From Oscheius onirici (Eukaryota > Nematoda > Chromadorea > Rhabditida > Rhabditidae): 64,000 nucleotides of DNA. Position numbers and translations under genes: made by a program. Under the pieces are notes generated by a model. The model worked only from the letters and a program-made list of their open reading frames with translations, searched no databases and was not told where the DNA came from. The stretch's first letter is position 1. Each line of letters opens with the position of its first letter. Shown here one piece after another: positions 26,301-38,300 of this stretch. The stretch covers positions 6,558,501-6,622,500 of the forward strand of contig OW051470.1 of NCBI GenBank assembly GCA_932521025.1, read 5' to 3'.

Positions 26301-29300
26301 ACTGGTCTTCCTGAGGCATCAGTAGGAATTGGTTCTCCATCAGCTCCAACAGGTCGTCCGGTAGCATCAGTTGGCATTGGAGAGCCGTCAGGGCCGACAA
26401 CTGGATAGATTGGCTTCTGTTGATCATCAGTAGGCAGCGGTTCACCGTCAGGTCCAATAGCAGGATAGATGTAGTCTCCAGTGGCTGTAGTAGGCAGAAT
26501 TTCTCCATCGGCATCAACTGGTCTGCCTGCTGTGTCAGTTGGAATCGGTTCGCCTTCTCTTCCAATTGGTCGTCCAGTAGAATCAGTGGGCAACGGCGAG
26601 TGGTCAGGCCCGATCACAGGATAGACGGTCTTTTCAGTCTCTTCGGTAACTGCAACTCCTGCAGCTGGATAGACATATTCTCCCGAAGAACTGGTTGGCA
26701 GCACTTGTCCTTCAGCATCAACTGGTCTTCCTGAGGCATCAGTAGGAATTGGTTCTCCATCAGCTCCAACAGGTCGTCCGGTAGCATCAGTTGGCATTGG
26801 AGAGCCGTCAGGGCCGACAACTGGATAGATTGGCTTCTGTTGATCATCAGTAGGCAGCGGTTCACCGTCAGGTCCAATAGCAGGATAGATGTAGTCTCCA
26901 GTGGCTGTAGTAGGCAGAATTTCTCCATCGGCATCAACTGGTCTGCCTGCTGTGTCAGTTGGAATCGGTTCGCCTTCTCTTCCAATTGGTCGTCCAGTAG
27001 AATCAGTGGGCAACGGCGAGTGGTCAGGCCCGATCACAGGATAGATGGTCTTTTCAGTCTCTTCGGTAACTGCAACTCCTGCAGCTGGATAGACATATTC
27101 TCCCGAAGAACTGGTTGGCAGCACTTGTCCTTCAGCATCAACTGGTCTTCCTGAGGCATCAGTTGGAATTGGCTTGTTATCGACTCCGACGGGTCGTCCG
27201 GTGGCATCAGTTGGCAGTGGAGAACCGTCAGGACCAATAACCGGATAAATGGGCTTTCCAGTCTCGTCAGTTGGCTCAGCTGCTTCAGGCCCAGATTCTG
27301 GATAGACGTAGCTTCCGGTCTCGGTTGTAGGCAATGGCTGTCCATCAGGCCCAAGAGGTCGTCCTTCGTCATCGGTTGCAATTGGTTGTCCACTGGGATC
27401 CAAATAATGTCCTTGAGAATCAGTAGGCAGCGGTGTGCCATCGGCGTCAGTGATCGGATAGATGGTATGTCCTTGGGCATCGGTTGGCAGAATCTTGGAC
27501 TCTTCCTCACCAGATGGAATGCTCACGTAATTGCCGGAAGCATCAGTTGGAAGTGGTGATCCGTCGTCTCCGACTGGTCTTCCTGAGGCATCAGTAGGAA
27601 TTGGTTCTCCATCAGCTCCAACAGGTCGTCCGGTAGCATCAGTTGGCATTGGAGAGCCGTCTGGGCCGACAACTGGATAGATTGGCTTCTGTTGATCATC
27701 AGTAGGCAGCGGTTCACCGTCAGGTCCAATAGCAGGATAGATGTAGTCTCCACTGGCTGTAGTAGGCAGAATTTCTCCATCGGCATCAACTGGTCTGCCT
27801 GCTGTGTCAGTTGGAATCGGTTCGCCTTCTCTTCCAATTGGTCGTCCAGTAGAATCAGTGGGCAACGGCGAGTGGTCAGGCCCGATCACAGGATAGATGG
27901 TCTTTTCAGTCTCTTCGGTAACTGCAACTCCTGCAGCTGGATAGACATATTCTCCCGAAGAACTGGTTGGCAGCACTTGTCCTTCAGCATCAACTGGTCT
28001 TCCTGAGGCATCAGTAGGAATTGGTTCTCCATCAGCTCCAACAGGTCGTCCGGTGGCATCGGTTGGCAGTGGAGAACCGTCAGGACCAATAACCGGATAA
28101 ATGGGCCTTCCAGTCATGTCAGTTGGCTCAGCTGCTTCAGGCCCAGATTCCGGATAGACGTAGCTTCCGGTCTCGGTTGTAGGCAATGGCTGTCCATCAG
28201 GCCCAAGAGGTCGTCCTTCGTCATCGGTTGCAATTGGTTGTCCACTTGGATCCAAATAATGTCCTTGAGAATCAGTAGGCAGCGGTGTGCCATCGGCGTC
28301 AGTGATCGGATAGATGGTATGTCCTTGGGCATCGGTTGGCAGAATCTTGGACTCTTCCTCACCAGATGGAATGCTCACGTAATTGCCGGAAGCATCAGTT
28401 GGAAGTGGTGATCCGTCGTCTCCGACTGGTCTTCCTGAGGCATCAGTAGGAATTGGTTCTCCATCAGCTCCAACAGGTCGTCCGGTAGCATCAGTTGGCA
28501 TTGGAGAGCCGTCTGGGCCGACAACTGGATAGATTGGCTTCTGTTGATCATCAGTAGGCAGCGGTTCACCGTCAGGTCCAATAGCAGGATAGATGTAGTC
28601 TCCAGTGGCTGTAGTAGGCAGAATTTCTCCATCGGCATCAACTGGTCTGCCTGCTGTGTCAGTTGGAATCGGTTCGCCTTCTCTTCCAATTGGTCGTCCA
28701 GTAGAATCAGTGGGCAACGGCGAGTGGTCAGGCCCGATCACAGGATAGACGGTCTTTTCAGTCTCTTCGGTAACTGCAACTCCTGCAGCTGGATAGACAT
28801 ATTCTCCCGAAGAACTGGTTGGCAGCACTTGTCCTTCAGCATCAACTGGTCTTCCTGAGGCATCAGTAGGAATTGGTTCTCCATCAGCTCCAACAGGTCG
28901 TCCGGTGGCATCGGTTGGCAGTGGAGAACCGTCAGGACCAATAACCGGATAAATGGGCCTTCCAGTCATGTCAGTTGGCTCAGCTGCTTCAGGCCCAGAT
29001 TCCGGATAGACGTAGCTTCCGGTCTCGGTTGTAGGCAATGGCTGTCCATCAGGCCCAAGAGGTCGTCCTTCGTCATCGGTTGCAATTGGTTGTCCACTTG
29101 GATCCAAATAATGTCCTTGAGAATCAGTAGGCAGCGGTGTGCCATCGGCGTCAGTGATCGGATAGATGGTATGTCCTTGGGCATCGGTTGGCAGAATCTT
29201 GGACTCTTCCTCACCAGATGGAATGCTCACGTAATTGCCGGAAGCATCAGTTGGAAGTGGTGATCCGTCGTCTCCGACTGGTCTTCCTGAGGCATCAGTA

Positions 29301-32300
29301 GGAATTGGTTCTCCATCAGCTCCAACAGGTCGTCCGGTAGCATCAGTTGGCATTGGAGAGCCGTCTGGGCCGACAACTGGATAGATTGGCTTCTGTTGAT
29401 CATCAGTAGGCAGCGGTTCACCGTCAGGTCCAATAGCAGGATAGATGTAGTCTCCAGTGGCTGTAGTAGGCAGAATTTCTCCATCGGCATCAACTGGTCT
29501 GCCTGCTGTGTCAGTTGGAATCGGTTCGCCTTCTCTTCCAATTGGTCGTCCAGTAGAATCAGTGGGCAACGGCGAGTGGTCAGGCCCGATCACAGGATAG
29601 ATGGTCTTTTCAGTCTCTTCGGTAACTGCAACTCCTGCAGCTGGATAGACATATTCTCCCGAAGAACTGGTTGGCAGCACTTGTCCTTCAGCATCAACTG
29701 GTCTTCCTGAGGCATCAGTAGGAATTGGTTCTCCATCAGCTCCAACAGGTCGTCCGGTGGCATCGGTTGGCAGTGGAGAACCGTCAGGGCCGACAACTGG
29801 ATAGATTGGCTTCTGTTGATCATCAGTAGGCAGCGGTTCACCGTCAGGTCCAATAGCAGGATAGATGTAGTCTCCAGTGGCTGTAGTAGGCAGAATTTCT
29901 CCATCGGCATCAACTGGTCTGCCTGCTGTGTCAGTTGGAATCGGTTCGCCTTCTCTTCCAATTGGTCGTCCAGTAGAATCAGTGGGCAACGGCGAGTGGT
30001 CAGGCCCGATCACAGGATAGACGGTCTTTTCAGTCTCTTCGGTAACTGCAACTCCTGCAGCTGGATAGACATATTCTCCCGAAGAACTGGTTGGCAGCAC
30101 TTGTCCTTCAGCATCAACTGGTCTTCCTGAGGCATCAGTAGGAATTGGTTCTCCATCAGCTCCAACAGGTCGTCCGGTGGCATCGGTTGGCAGTGGAGAA
30201 CCGTCAGGGCCGACAACTGGATAGATTGGCTTCTGTTGATCATCAGTAGGCAGCGGTTCACCGTCAGGTCCAATAGCAGGATAGATGTAGTCTCCAGTGG
30301 CTGTAGTAGGCAGAATTTCTCCATCGGCATCAACTGGTCTGCCTGCTGTGTCAGTTGGAATCGGTTCGCCTTCTCTTCCAATTGGTCGTCCAGTAGAATC
30401 AGTGGGCAACGGCGAGTGGTCAGGCCCGATCACAGGATAGACGGTCTTTTCAGTCTCTTCGGTAACTGCAACTCCTGCAGCTGGATAGACATATTCTCCC
30501 GAAGAACTGGTTGGCAGCACTTGTCCTTCAGCATCAACTGGTCTTCCTGAGGCATCAGTTGGAATTGGCTTGTTTTCGACTCCGACGGGTCGTCCGGTGG
30601 CATCAGTTGGCAGTGGAGAACCGTCAGGACCAATAACCGGATAAATGGGCTTTCCAGTCTCGTCAGTTGGCTCAGCTGCTTCAGGCCCAGATTCTGGATA
30701 GACGTAGCTTCCGGTCTCGGTTGTAGGCAATGGCTGTCCATCAGGCCCAAGAGGTCGTCCTTCGTCATCGGTTGCAATTGGTTGTCCACTTGGATCCAAA
30801 TAATGTCCTTGAGAATCAGTAGGCAGCGGTGTGCCATCGGCGTCAGTGATCGGATAGATGGTATGTCCTTGGGCATCGGTTGGCAGAATCTTGGACTCTT
30901 CCTCACCAGATGGAATGCTCACGTAATTGCCGGAAGCATCAGTTGGAAGTGGTGATCCGTCGTCTCCGACTGGTCTTCCTGAGGCATCAGTAGGAATTGG
31001 TTCTCCATCAGCTCCAACAGGTCGTCCGGTAGCATCAGTTGGCATTGGAGAGCCGTCTGGGCCGACAACTGGATAGATTGGCTTCTGTTGATCATCAGTA
31101 GGCAGCGGTTCACCGTCAGGTCCAATAGCAGGATAGATGTAGTCTCCAGTGGCTGTAGTAGGCAGAATTTCTCCATCGGCATCAACTGGTCTGCCTGCTG
31201 TGTCAGTTGGAATCGGTTCGCCTTCTCTTCCAATTGGTCGTCCAGTAGAATCAGTGGGCAACGGCGAGTGGTCAGGCCCGATCACAGGATAGACGGTCTT
31301 TTCAGTCTCTTCGGTAACTGCAACTCCTGCAGCTGGATAGACATATTCTCCCGAAGAACTGGTTGGCAGCACTTGTCCTTCAGCATCAACTGGTCTTCCT
31401 GAGGCATCAGTTGGAATTGGCTTGTTATCGACTCCGACGGGTCGTCCGGTGGCATCAGTTGGCAGTGGAGAACCGTCAGGACCAATAACCGGATAAATGG
31501 GCTTTCCAGTCTCGTCAGTTGGCTCAGCTGCTTCAGGCCCAGATTCTGGATAGACGTAGCTTCCGGTCTCGGTTGTAGGCAATGGCTGTCCATCAGGCCC
31601 AAGAGGTCGTCCTTCGTCATCTGTTGCAATTGGTTGTCCACTGGGATCCAAATAATGTCCTTGAGAATCAGTAGGCAGTGGTGTGCCATCGGCATCAGTG
31701 ATCGGATAAATGGTATGTCCTTGGGCATCGGTTGGCAGAATCTTGGACTCTTCCTCACCAGATGGAATGCTCACGTAATTGCCGGAAGCAACTGTTGGAA
31801 GTGGTGATCCGTCGTCTCCGACTGGTCTTCCTGAGGCATCAGTAGGAATTGGTTCTCCATCAGCTTTGCTTTCCACCATTGTTGTGAGTTTCGGCTCAAA
31901 CGAAAGAAGCCCTGTTGTACACTTATCTTGCAGTTTGGCAGCAATTGTGTTCGTAGCCTTGTTTGATATTTCCACTTTAACTATTTGCAGATCGCCGTTT
32001 GATGGAAGTGAACGGCTGAAATATACTTGCATTGAAAAGAAAAGCTGCAGTTGATATGAGTTTGCAAAAATACTAGCGTTTGACTGTAGTGAAGTTCACT
32101 CCAGCAGAGAAAATCGTTTAGTACTTGTTCGAAGTTAGTCTTATTTCACTATAATTTTGCCCTAAATCTTTAAATTTATTTTCCTTTCATGTTGATCAAG
32201 TCTTCAGGCTTTTTTTCGTTCACATGTTATTTGTACCACCTCGAAAAAAAAACAACTGTAAATCGATCATGAATTATATTTTTACCTACAAAAATAGTGA

Positions 32301-35300
32301 AGGATTGCAAATAAAAAGATTGCAAAAGTTGTAGATTTTTTGTGTTTCAACAAACAAGTATAGGTCTCGCTATAATGAGCTGTAAATTTTGGTTCCGCCC
32401 GCTAAAACTATTTTCACTATTTTTCTGGTATATTTTTGTCATTTTTTTCTCCCATTGTCACATGCAGTACAACCCGCGATACTGTAACAAAAAAAAACTG
32501 GTAAAACCAGTATAAAGGGAAAACCCGTTTTGGCGCGCTGAACCAAAGTTTGAAGCCCATTTTGGCGAGACTTATAAGTGCTTTCATTATTTTTTCCATC
32601 TAAACTTTATATTCGGATCCATAAAGATTGTGGCAAATGTAAGTTTGAATGTTTTCTGTTACTCGCAATTTCATCCTTGTGCTAAAAAAGCTTTTTCTTA
32701 ATTATCTTTCCAATTTATGCAAATTATTGCTTCCAGGCATGTGCGCTTGGAACGGCTGGGGAAAAAATTGCCTCCAGTGCGGCGTGCAAAAGAAATCCAG
32801 CACGTTTTTTTTCTGTTTTTCCCCAGTCATTGTGAACAAATACCGACTAGCACAGAAAACAGATAAGCAAAGAAAAACGAAAAATAGGACGAAATTCGCG
32901 AAAAAAATCGACAAAATTCGTGTTTTTCGTACGAAACTTCAATTTTCTTTGCGGATTCATCTTTTTTTGCCTAACTTTTTTCTGTACTAGTTGGTATTTG
33001 TTCACAATGACTGGGGAAACACAAAACCCCAGAAAAAGTTTCTTTGAATTTCATTTGCTCGCCGCACTGAAAGCAATTTTTTCCAGCCGGTCCAAGCGCA
33101 CATGTCTAATTGCTTCGCTTAGAAATTGGCTCAAAGCTGAAGCAGTAAAGCTATCAATTGTCAGAAAAAACATGCTTACCTGCTAGTGGTTGAGTCGTGT
33201 ATAAAGACGACAATCTTCGAAGCATCGGATCTAGGGAACGTGATCATTTGTTGATGAGCGGCCTCGGTGAGCATTCGACTGCTAGTTGTTCCAGATACCG
33301 GCTTAGCTTCAGACAAAATATCCTTTAAGTGTTGCTTCTCTTGATATCCCCCAAGAGGCATCGGTACAACAACTTCATCGCCAGTGATCAACACGCCAAT
33401 TCGGGAAACATCAGGCGCCATGTCAACAGCATCTGCAAGTTCTCCAACAGCTTCGACTGCTTTCTCAAAGTTGTTGTCTTGAAGAATGCTGTCTAGAATG
33501 ACGATAAAATCAATTTTAGAGTTTTTCAAGCTGCATTCCGCCAAAGGACGAGATGAAACAGGTATTGGAGCTCCTTGCTTAACTTGAATAATTGTTCCTT
33601 GCTCTGTTACTGTGGTTGGTGTAGTTTTAATCGATTCTGGCACATGGTCAGAACCAATAACACTGGATTCATCAAAACCATCAGTTGTCGGTAAATAATC
33701 AAATTCTCCCGAAGAACTGGTTGGCAGCACTTGTCCTTCAGCATCAACTGGTCTTCCTGAGGCATCAGTAGGAATTGGTTCTCCATCAGCTCCAACAGGT
33801 CGTCCGGTGGCATCAGTTGGCAGTGGAGAACCGTCAGGACCAATAACCGGATAAATGGGCTTTCCAGTCTCGTCAGTTGGCTCAGCTGCTTCAGGCCCAG
33901 ATTCTGGATAGACGTAGCTTCCGGTCTCGGTTGTAGGCAATGGCTGTCCATCAGGCCCAAGAGGTCGTCCTTCGTCATCGGTTGCAATTGGTTGTCCACT
34001 GGGATCCAAATAATGTCCTTGAGAATCAGTAGGCAGTGGTGTGCCATCGGCATCAGTGATCGGATAAATGGTATGTCCTTGGGCATCGGTTGGCAGAATC
34101 TTGGACTCTTCCTCACCAGATGGAATGCTCACGTAATTGCCGGAAGCATCAGTTGGAAGTGGTGATCCGTCGTCTCCGACTGGTCTTCCTGAGGCATCAG
34201 TAGGAATTGGTTCTCCATCAGCTCCAACAGGTCGTCCGGTAGCATCAGTTGGCATTGGAGAGCCGTCTGGGCCGACAACTGGATAGATTGGCTTCTGTTG
34301 ATCATCAGTAGGCAGCGGTTCACCGTCAGGTCCAATAGCAGGATAGATGTAGTCTCCAGTGGCTGTAGTAGGCAGAATTTCTCCATCGGCATCAACTGGT
34401 CTGCCTGCTGTGTCAGTTGGAATCGGTTCGCCTTCTCTTCCAATTGGTCGTCCAGTAGAATCAGTGGGCAACGGCGAGTGGTCAGGCCCGATCACAGGAT
34501 AGACGGTCTTTTCAGTCTCTTCGGTAACTGCAACTCCTGCAGCTGGATAGACATATTCTCCCGAAGAACTGGTTGGCAGCACTTGTCCTTCAGCATCAAC
34601 TGGTCTTCCTGAGGCATCAGTAGGAATTGGTTCTCCATCAGCTCCAACAGGTCGTCCGGTGGCATCAGTTGGCAGTGGAGAACCGTCAGGACCAATAACC
34701 GGATAAATGGGCTTTCCAGTCTCGTCAGTTGGCTCAGCTGCTTCAGGCCCAGATTCTGGATAGACGTAGCTTCCGGTCTCGGTTGTAGGCAATGGCTGTC
34801 CATCAGGCCCAAGAGGTCGTCCTTCGTCATCTGTTGCAATTGGTTGTCCACTGGGATCCAAATAATGTCCTTGAGAATCAGTAGGCAGTGGTGTGCCATC
34901 GGCATCAGTGATCGGATAAATGGTATGTCCTTGGGCATCGGTTGGCAGAATCTTGGACTCTTCCTCACCAGATGGAATGCTCACGTAATTGCCGGAAGCA
35001 ACTGTTGGAAGTGGTGATCCGTCGTCTCCGACTGGTCTTCCTGAGGCATCAGTAGGAATTGGTTCTCCATCAGCTTTGCTTTCCACCATTGTTGTGAGTT
35101 TCGGCTCAAACGAAAGAAGCCCTGTTGTACACTTATCTTGCAGTTTGGCAGCAATTGTGTTCGTAGCCTTGTTTGATATTTCCACTTTAACTATTTGCAG
35201 ATCGCCGTTTGATGGAAGTGAACGGCTGAAATATACTTGCATTGAAAAGAAAAGCTGCAGTTGATATGAGTTTGCAAAAATACTAGCGTTTGACTGTAGT

Positions 35301-38300
35301 GAAGTTCACTCCAGCAGAGAAAATCGTTTAGTACTTGTTCGAAGTTAGTCTTATTTCACTATAATTTTGCCCTAAATCTTTAAATTTATTTTCCTTTCAT
35401 GTTGATCAAGTCTTCAGGCTTTTTTTCGTTCACATGTTATTTGTACCACCTCGAAAAAAAAAACAACTGTAAATCGATCATGAATTATATTTTTACCTAC
35501 AAAAATAGTGAAGGATTGCAAATAAAAAGATTGCAAAAGTTGTAGATTTTTTGTGTTTCAACAAACAAGTATAGGTCTCGCTATAATGAGCTGTAAATTT
35601 TGGTTCCGCCCGCTAAAACTATTTTCACTATTTTTCTGGTATATTTTTGTCATTTTTTTCTCCCATTGTCACATGCAGTACAACCCGCGATACTGTAACA
35701 AAAAAAAACTGGTAAAACCAGTATAAAGGGAAAACCCGTTTTGGCGCGCTGAACCAAAGTTTGAAGCCCATTTTGGCGAGACTTATAAGTGCTTTCATTA
35801 TTTTTTCCATCTAAACTTTATATTCGGATCCATAAAGATTGTGGCAAATGTAAGTTTGAATGTTTTCTGTTACTCGCAATTTCATCCTTGTGCTAAAAAA
35901 GCTTTTTCTTAATTATCTTTCCAATTTATGCAAATTATTGCTTCCAGGCATGTGCGCTTGGAACGGCTGGGGAAAAAATTGCCTCCAGTGCGGCGTGCAA
36001 AAGAAATCCAGCACGTTTTTTTTCTGTTTTTCCCCAGTCATTGTGAACAAATACCGACTAGCACAGAAAACAGATAAGCAAAGAAAAACGAAAAATAGGA
36101 CGAAATTCGCGAAAAAAATCGACAAAATTCGTGTTTTTCGTACGAAACTTCAATTTTCTTTGCGGATTCATCTTTTTTTGCCTAACTTTTTTCTGTACTA
36201 GTTGGTATTTGTTCACAATGACTGGGGAAACACAAAACCCCAGAAAAAGTTTCTTTGAATTTCATTTGCTCGCCGCACTGAAAGCAATTTTTTCCAGCCG
36301 GTCCAAGCGCACATGTCTAATTGCTTCGCTTAGAAATTGGCTCAAAGCTGAAGCAGTAAAGCTATCAATTGTCAGAAAAAACATGCTTACCTGCTAGTGG
36401 TTGAGTCGTGTATAAAGACGACAATCTTCGAAGCATCGGATCTAGGGAACGTGATCATTTGTTGATGAGCGGCCTCGGTGAGCATTCGACTGCTAGTTGT
36501 TCCAGATACCGGCTTAGCTTCAGACAAAATATCCTTTAAGTGTTGCTTCTCTTGATATCCCCCAAGAGGCATCGGTACAACAACTTCATCGCCAGTGATC
36601 AACACGCCAATTCGGGAAACATCAGGCGCCATGTCAACAGCATCTGCAAGTTCTCCAACAGCTTCGACTGCTTTCTCAAAGTTGTTGTCTTGAAGAATGC
36701 TGTCTAGAATGACGATAAAATCAATTTTAGAGTTTTTCAAGCTGCATTCCGCCAAAGGACGAGATGAAACAGGTATTGGAGCTCCTTGCTTAACTTGAAT
36801 AATTGTTCCTTGCTCTGTTACTGTGGTTGGTGTAGTTTTAATCGATTCTGGCACATGGTCAGAACCAATAACACTGGATTCATCAAAACCATCAGTTGTC
36901 GGTAAATAATCAAATTCTCCCGAAGAACTGGTTGGCAGCACTTGTCCTTCAGCATCAACTGGTCTTCCTGAGGCATCAGTAGGAATTGGTTCTCCATCAG
37001 CTCCAACAGGTCGTCCGGTGGCATCAGTTGGCAGTGGAGAACCGTCAGGACCAATAACCGGATAAATGGGCTTTCCAGTCTCGTCAGTTGGCTCTAATAC
37101 TGCTAAACTTACGTTTTTGCTATATTTGTTTGTCATACCTGTGCATATTAGTTTTCCTAGGTGTGACGCGTCTTGCGACAATTGTGACCAGTATTGTTCA
37201 CTGATGTGGTGAATCCGCGTTGTTTTCAAAGAATCCAGTTTTTGGGACTGCTTCTTTGCTTCACGACTGAAATAATTTTTTCATATAATAAACAAGTCCT
37301 TGAACTACCTGAGTGGGGTTACGTGAAAATGGAGTATTACAGTTGCTCCCCGAGTTTCTTCTTGCAAAATTTGAGATGCTGTTTTCATCGCCAACTTCGC
37401 GTCTGATTGTCCTCCAACTTCTCTTAGTTCATCGAAAGAGTTGATCAATTCATTGACGTCTTGGTAGTTTGCAATATCAACTGTTACTTCTGTGGTAGCT
37501 CCATAAATCAATTTTCCAGTTTTCGGAACAGTCTTCGAAGGCAATTCGGTGAAATATTTCTTGAACATAGATTTCAGTCTATCCAAATATGGAGCACTCG
37601 CGTGTGTTGCTTCAATTATGAATAGAACAGTATCAGTTGTCTCTGCTCCTTCTTTGCATAGATCGTCCATTTCGGCTATAACAAAACTTCCGGATACATC
37701 AGTTGGCAGAATGCTACCATCGAAAGCAATTGGACGACCTCCATCGTCTGTCGGAATAGGCTCACCAATACGGCTTTTTGTTGCTCCTGTGGAATCGGTA
37801 GTGAGTATAATTCCGTTCTCGTCCACCACGGGAAAAAGTGGTTTTCCATGAGAATCAGTCGGGATTGGTAATCCTTCTGGCCCAGTTGGCGGGTATATGT
37901 AATGTCCATCGGATGTTGTCGGTAGAGCTTGTCCGAGTATATCAAGCGGTTGGCCGTTGTCATCTTTTGGAATAGACATTCCGTCGTCCGTAATATAGTG
38001 TCCAGTTGAGTCCGTTGCCAGCGGAGATCCATCAGGTCTAATAACTGGAATAATTTCTCGACCAGTTTCATCTGTGGGAAAAGGTGGCGACGTTGGCTCA
38101 GCTGGAATGTAGTAGATGTTGTTCTCATCCTTCGGAAGAGATTTGCCATCAATATCAATTGGCTCGCCCTCTTTGTTCACAGGAATAAGGTTACCGTCTT
38201 TATCGTGGAAAACCCCATCTTCTTCGACCAGTGGTTCTCCATCAATAATAATTATAGGGAACTCGGGCTGCTTTTCCTCGTCTGGGAACTGTTCTTCCGC

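Larger units (their letters stand above)
31500..37092 (-). repeat. dig-1: 3.2-kb tandem duplication of VWA exon plus intron
   Basis: Sequence from about 31.5 kb to 33,881 is repeated at about 34.7 kb to 37,092 with an offset of 3,210-3,211 bp. Each copy holds the repeat-array start, the end of a VWA domain, a 1.16-kb intron, the first part of that VWA ([15 protein letters not shown]...) and some array. In the intron the two copies differ, as far as I compared, by one A in a poly-A run (9 versus 10). The left-hand limit of the copy falls within the near-identical array and cannot be fixed by eye; the right-hand limit is sharp at 37,092, where the second copy runs into VWA sequence instead of array. 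Confidence 0.9.

Noticed and set aside
11972-31402. Open frames of 104 codons on the plus strand in each array unit, and 67-158-codon frames in another minus frame
   Set aside because: They recur only because the coding repeat recurs. Their composition (Cys, Trp, Ser and Arg rich in one frame; Leu and Gln rich in the other) is what the complementary or shifted reading of PTD-GRP codons gives, and they lack splice or domain support.
11821-31867. CRISPR-like regular array
   Set aside because: Units are contiguous coding repeats with no unique spacers, in a eukaryotic gene.
33180-35225. A second, separate dig-1-like gene starting at 35.2 kb
   Set aside because: An ATG-initiated reading starts there ([11 protein letters not shown]), but the TTTCAG acceptor inside it and matching phases show it is an internal exon of the single gene, copied by the 3.2-kb duplication.
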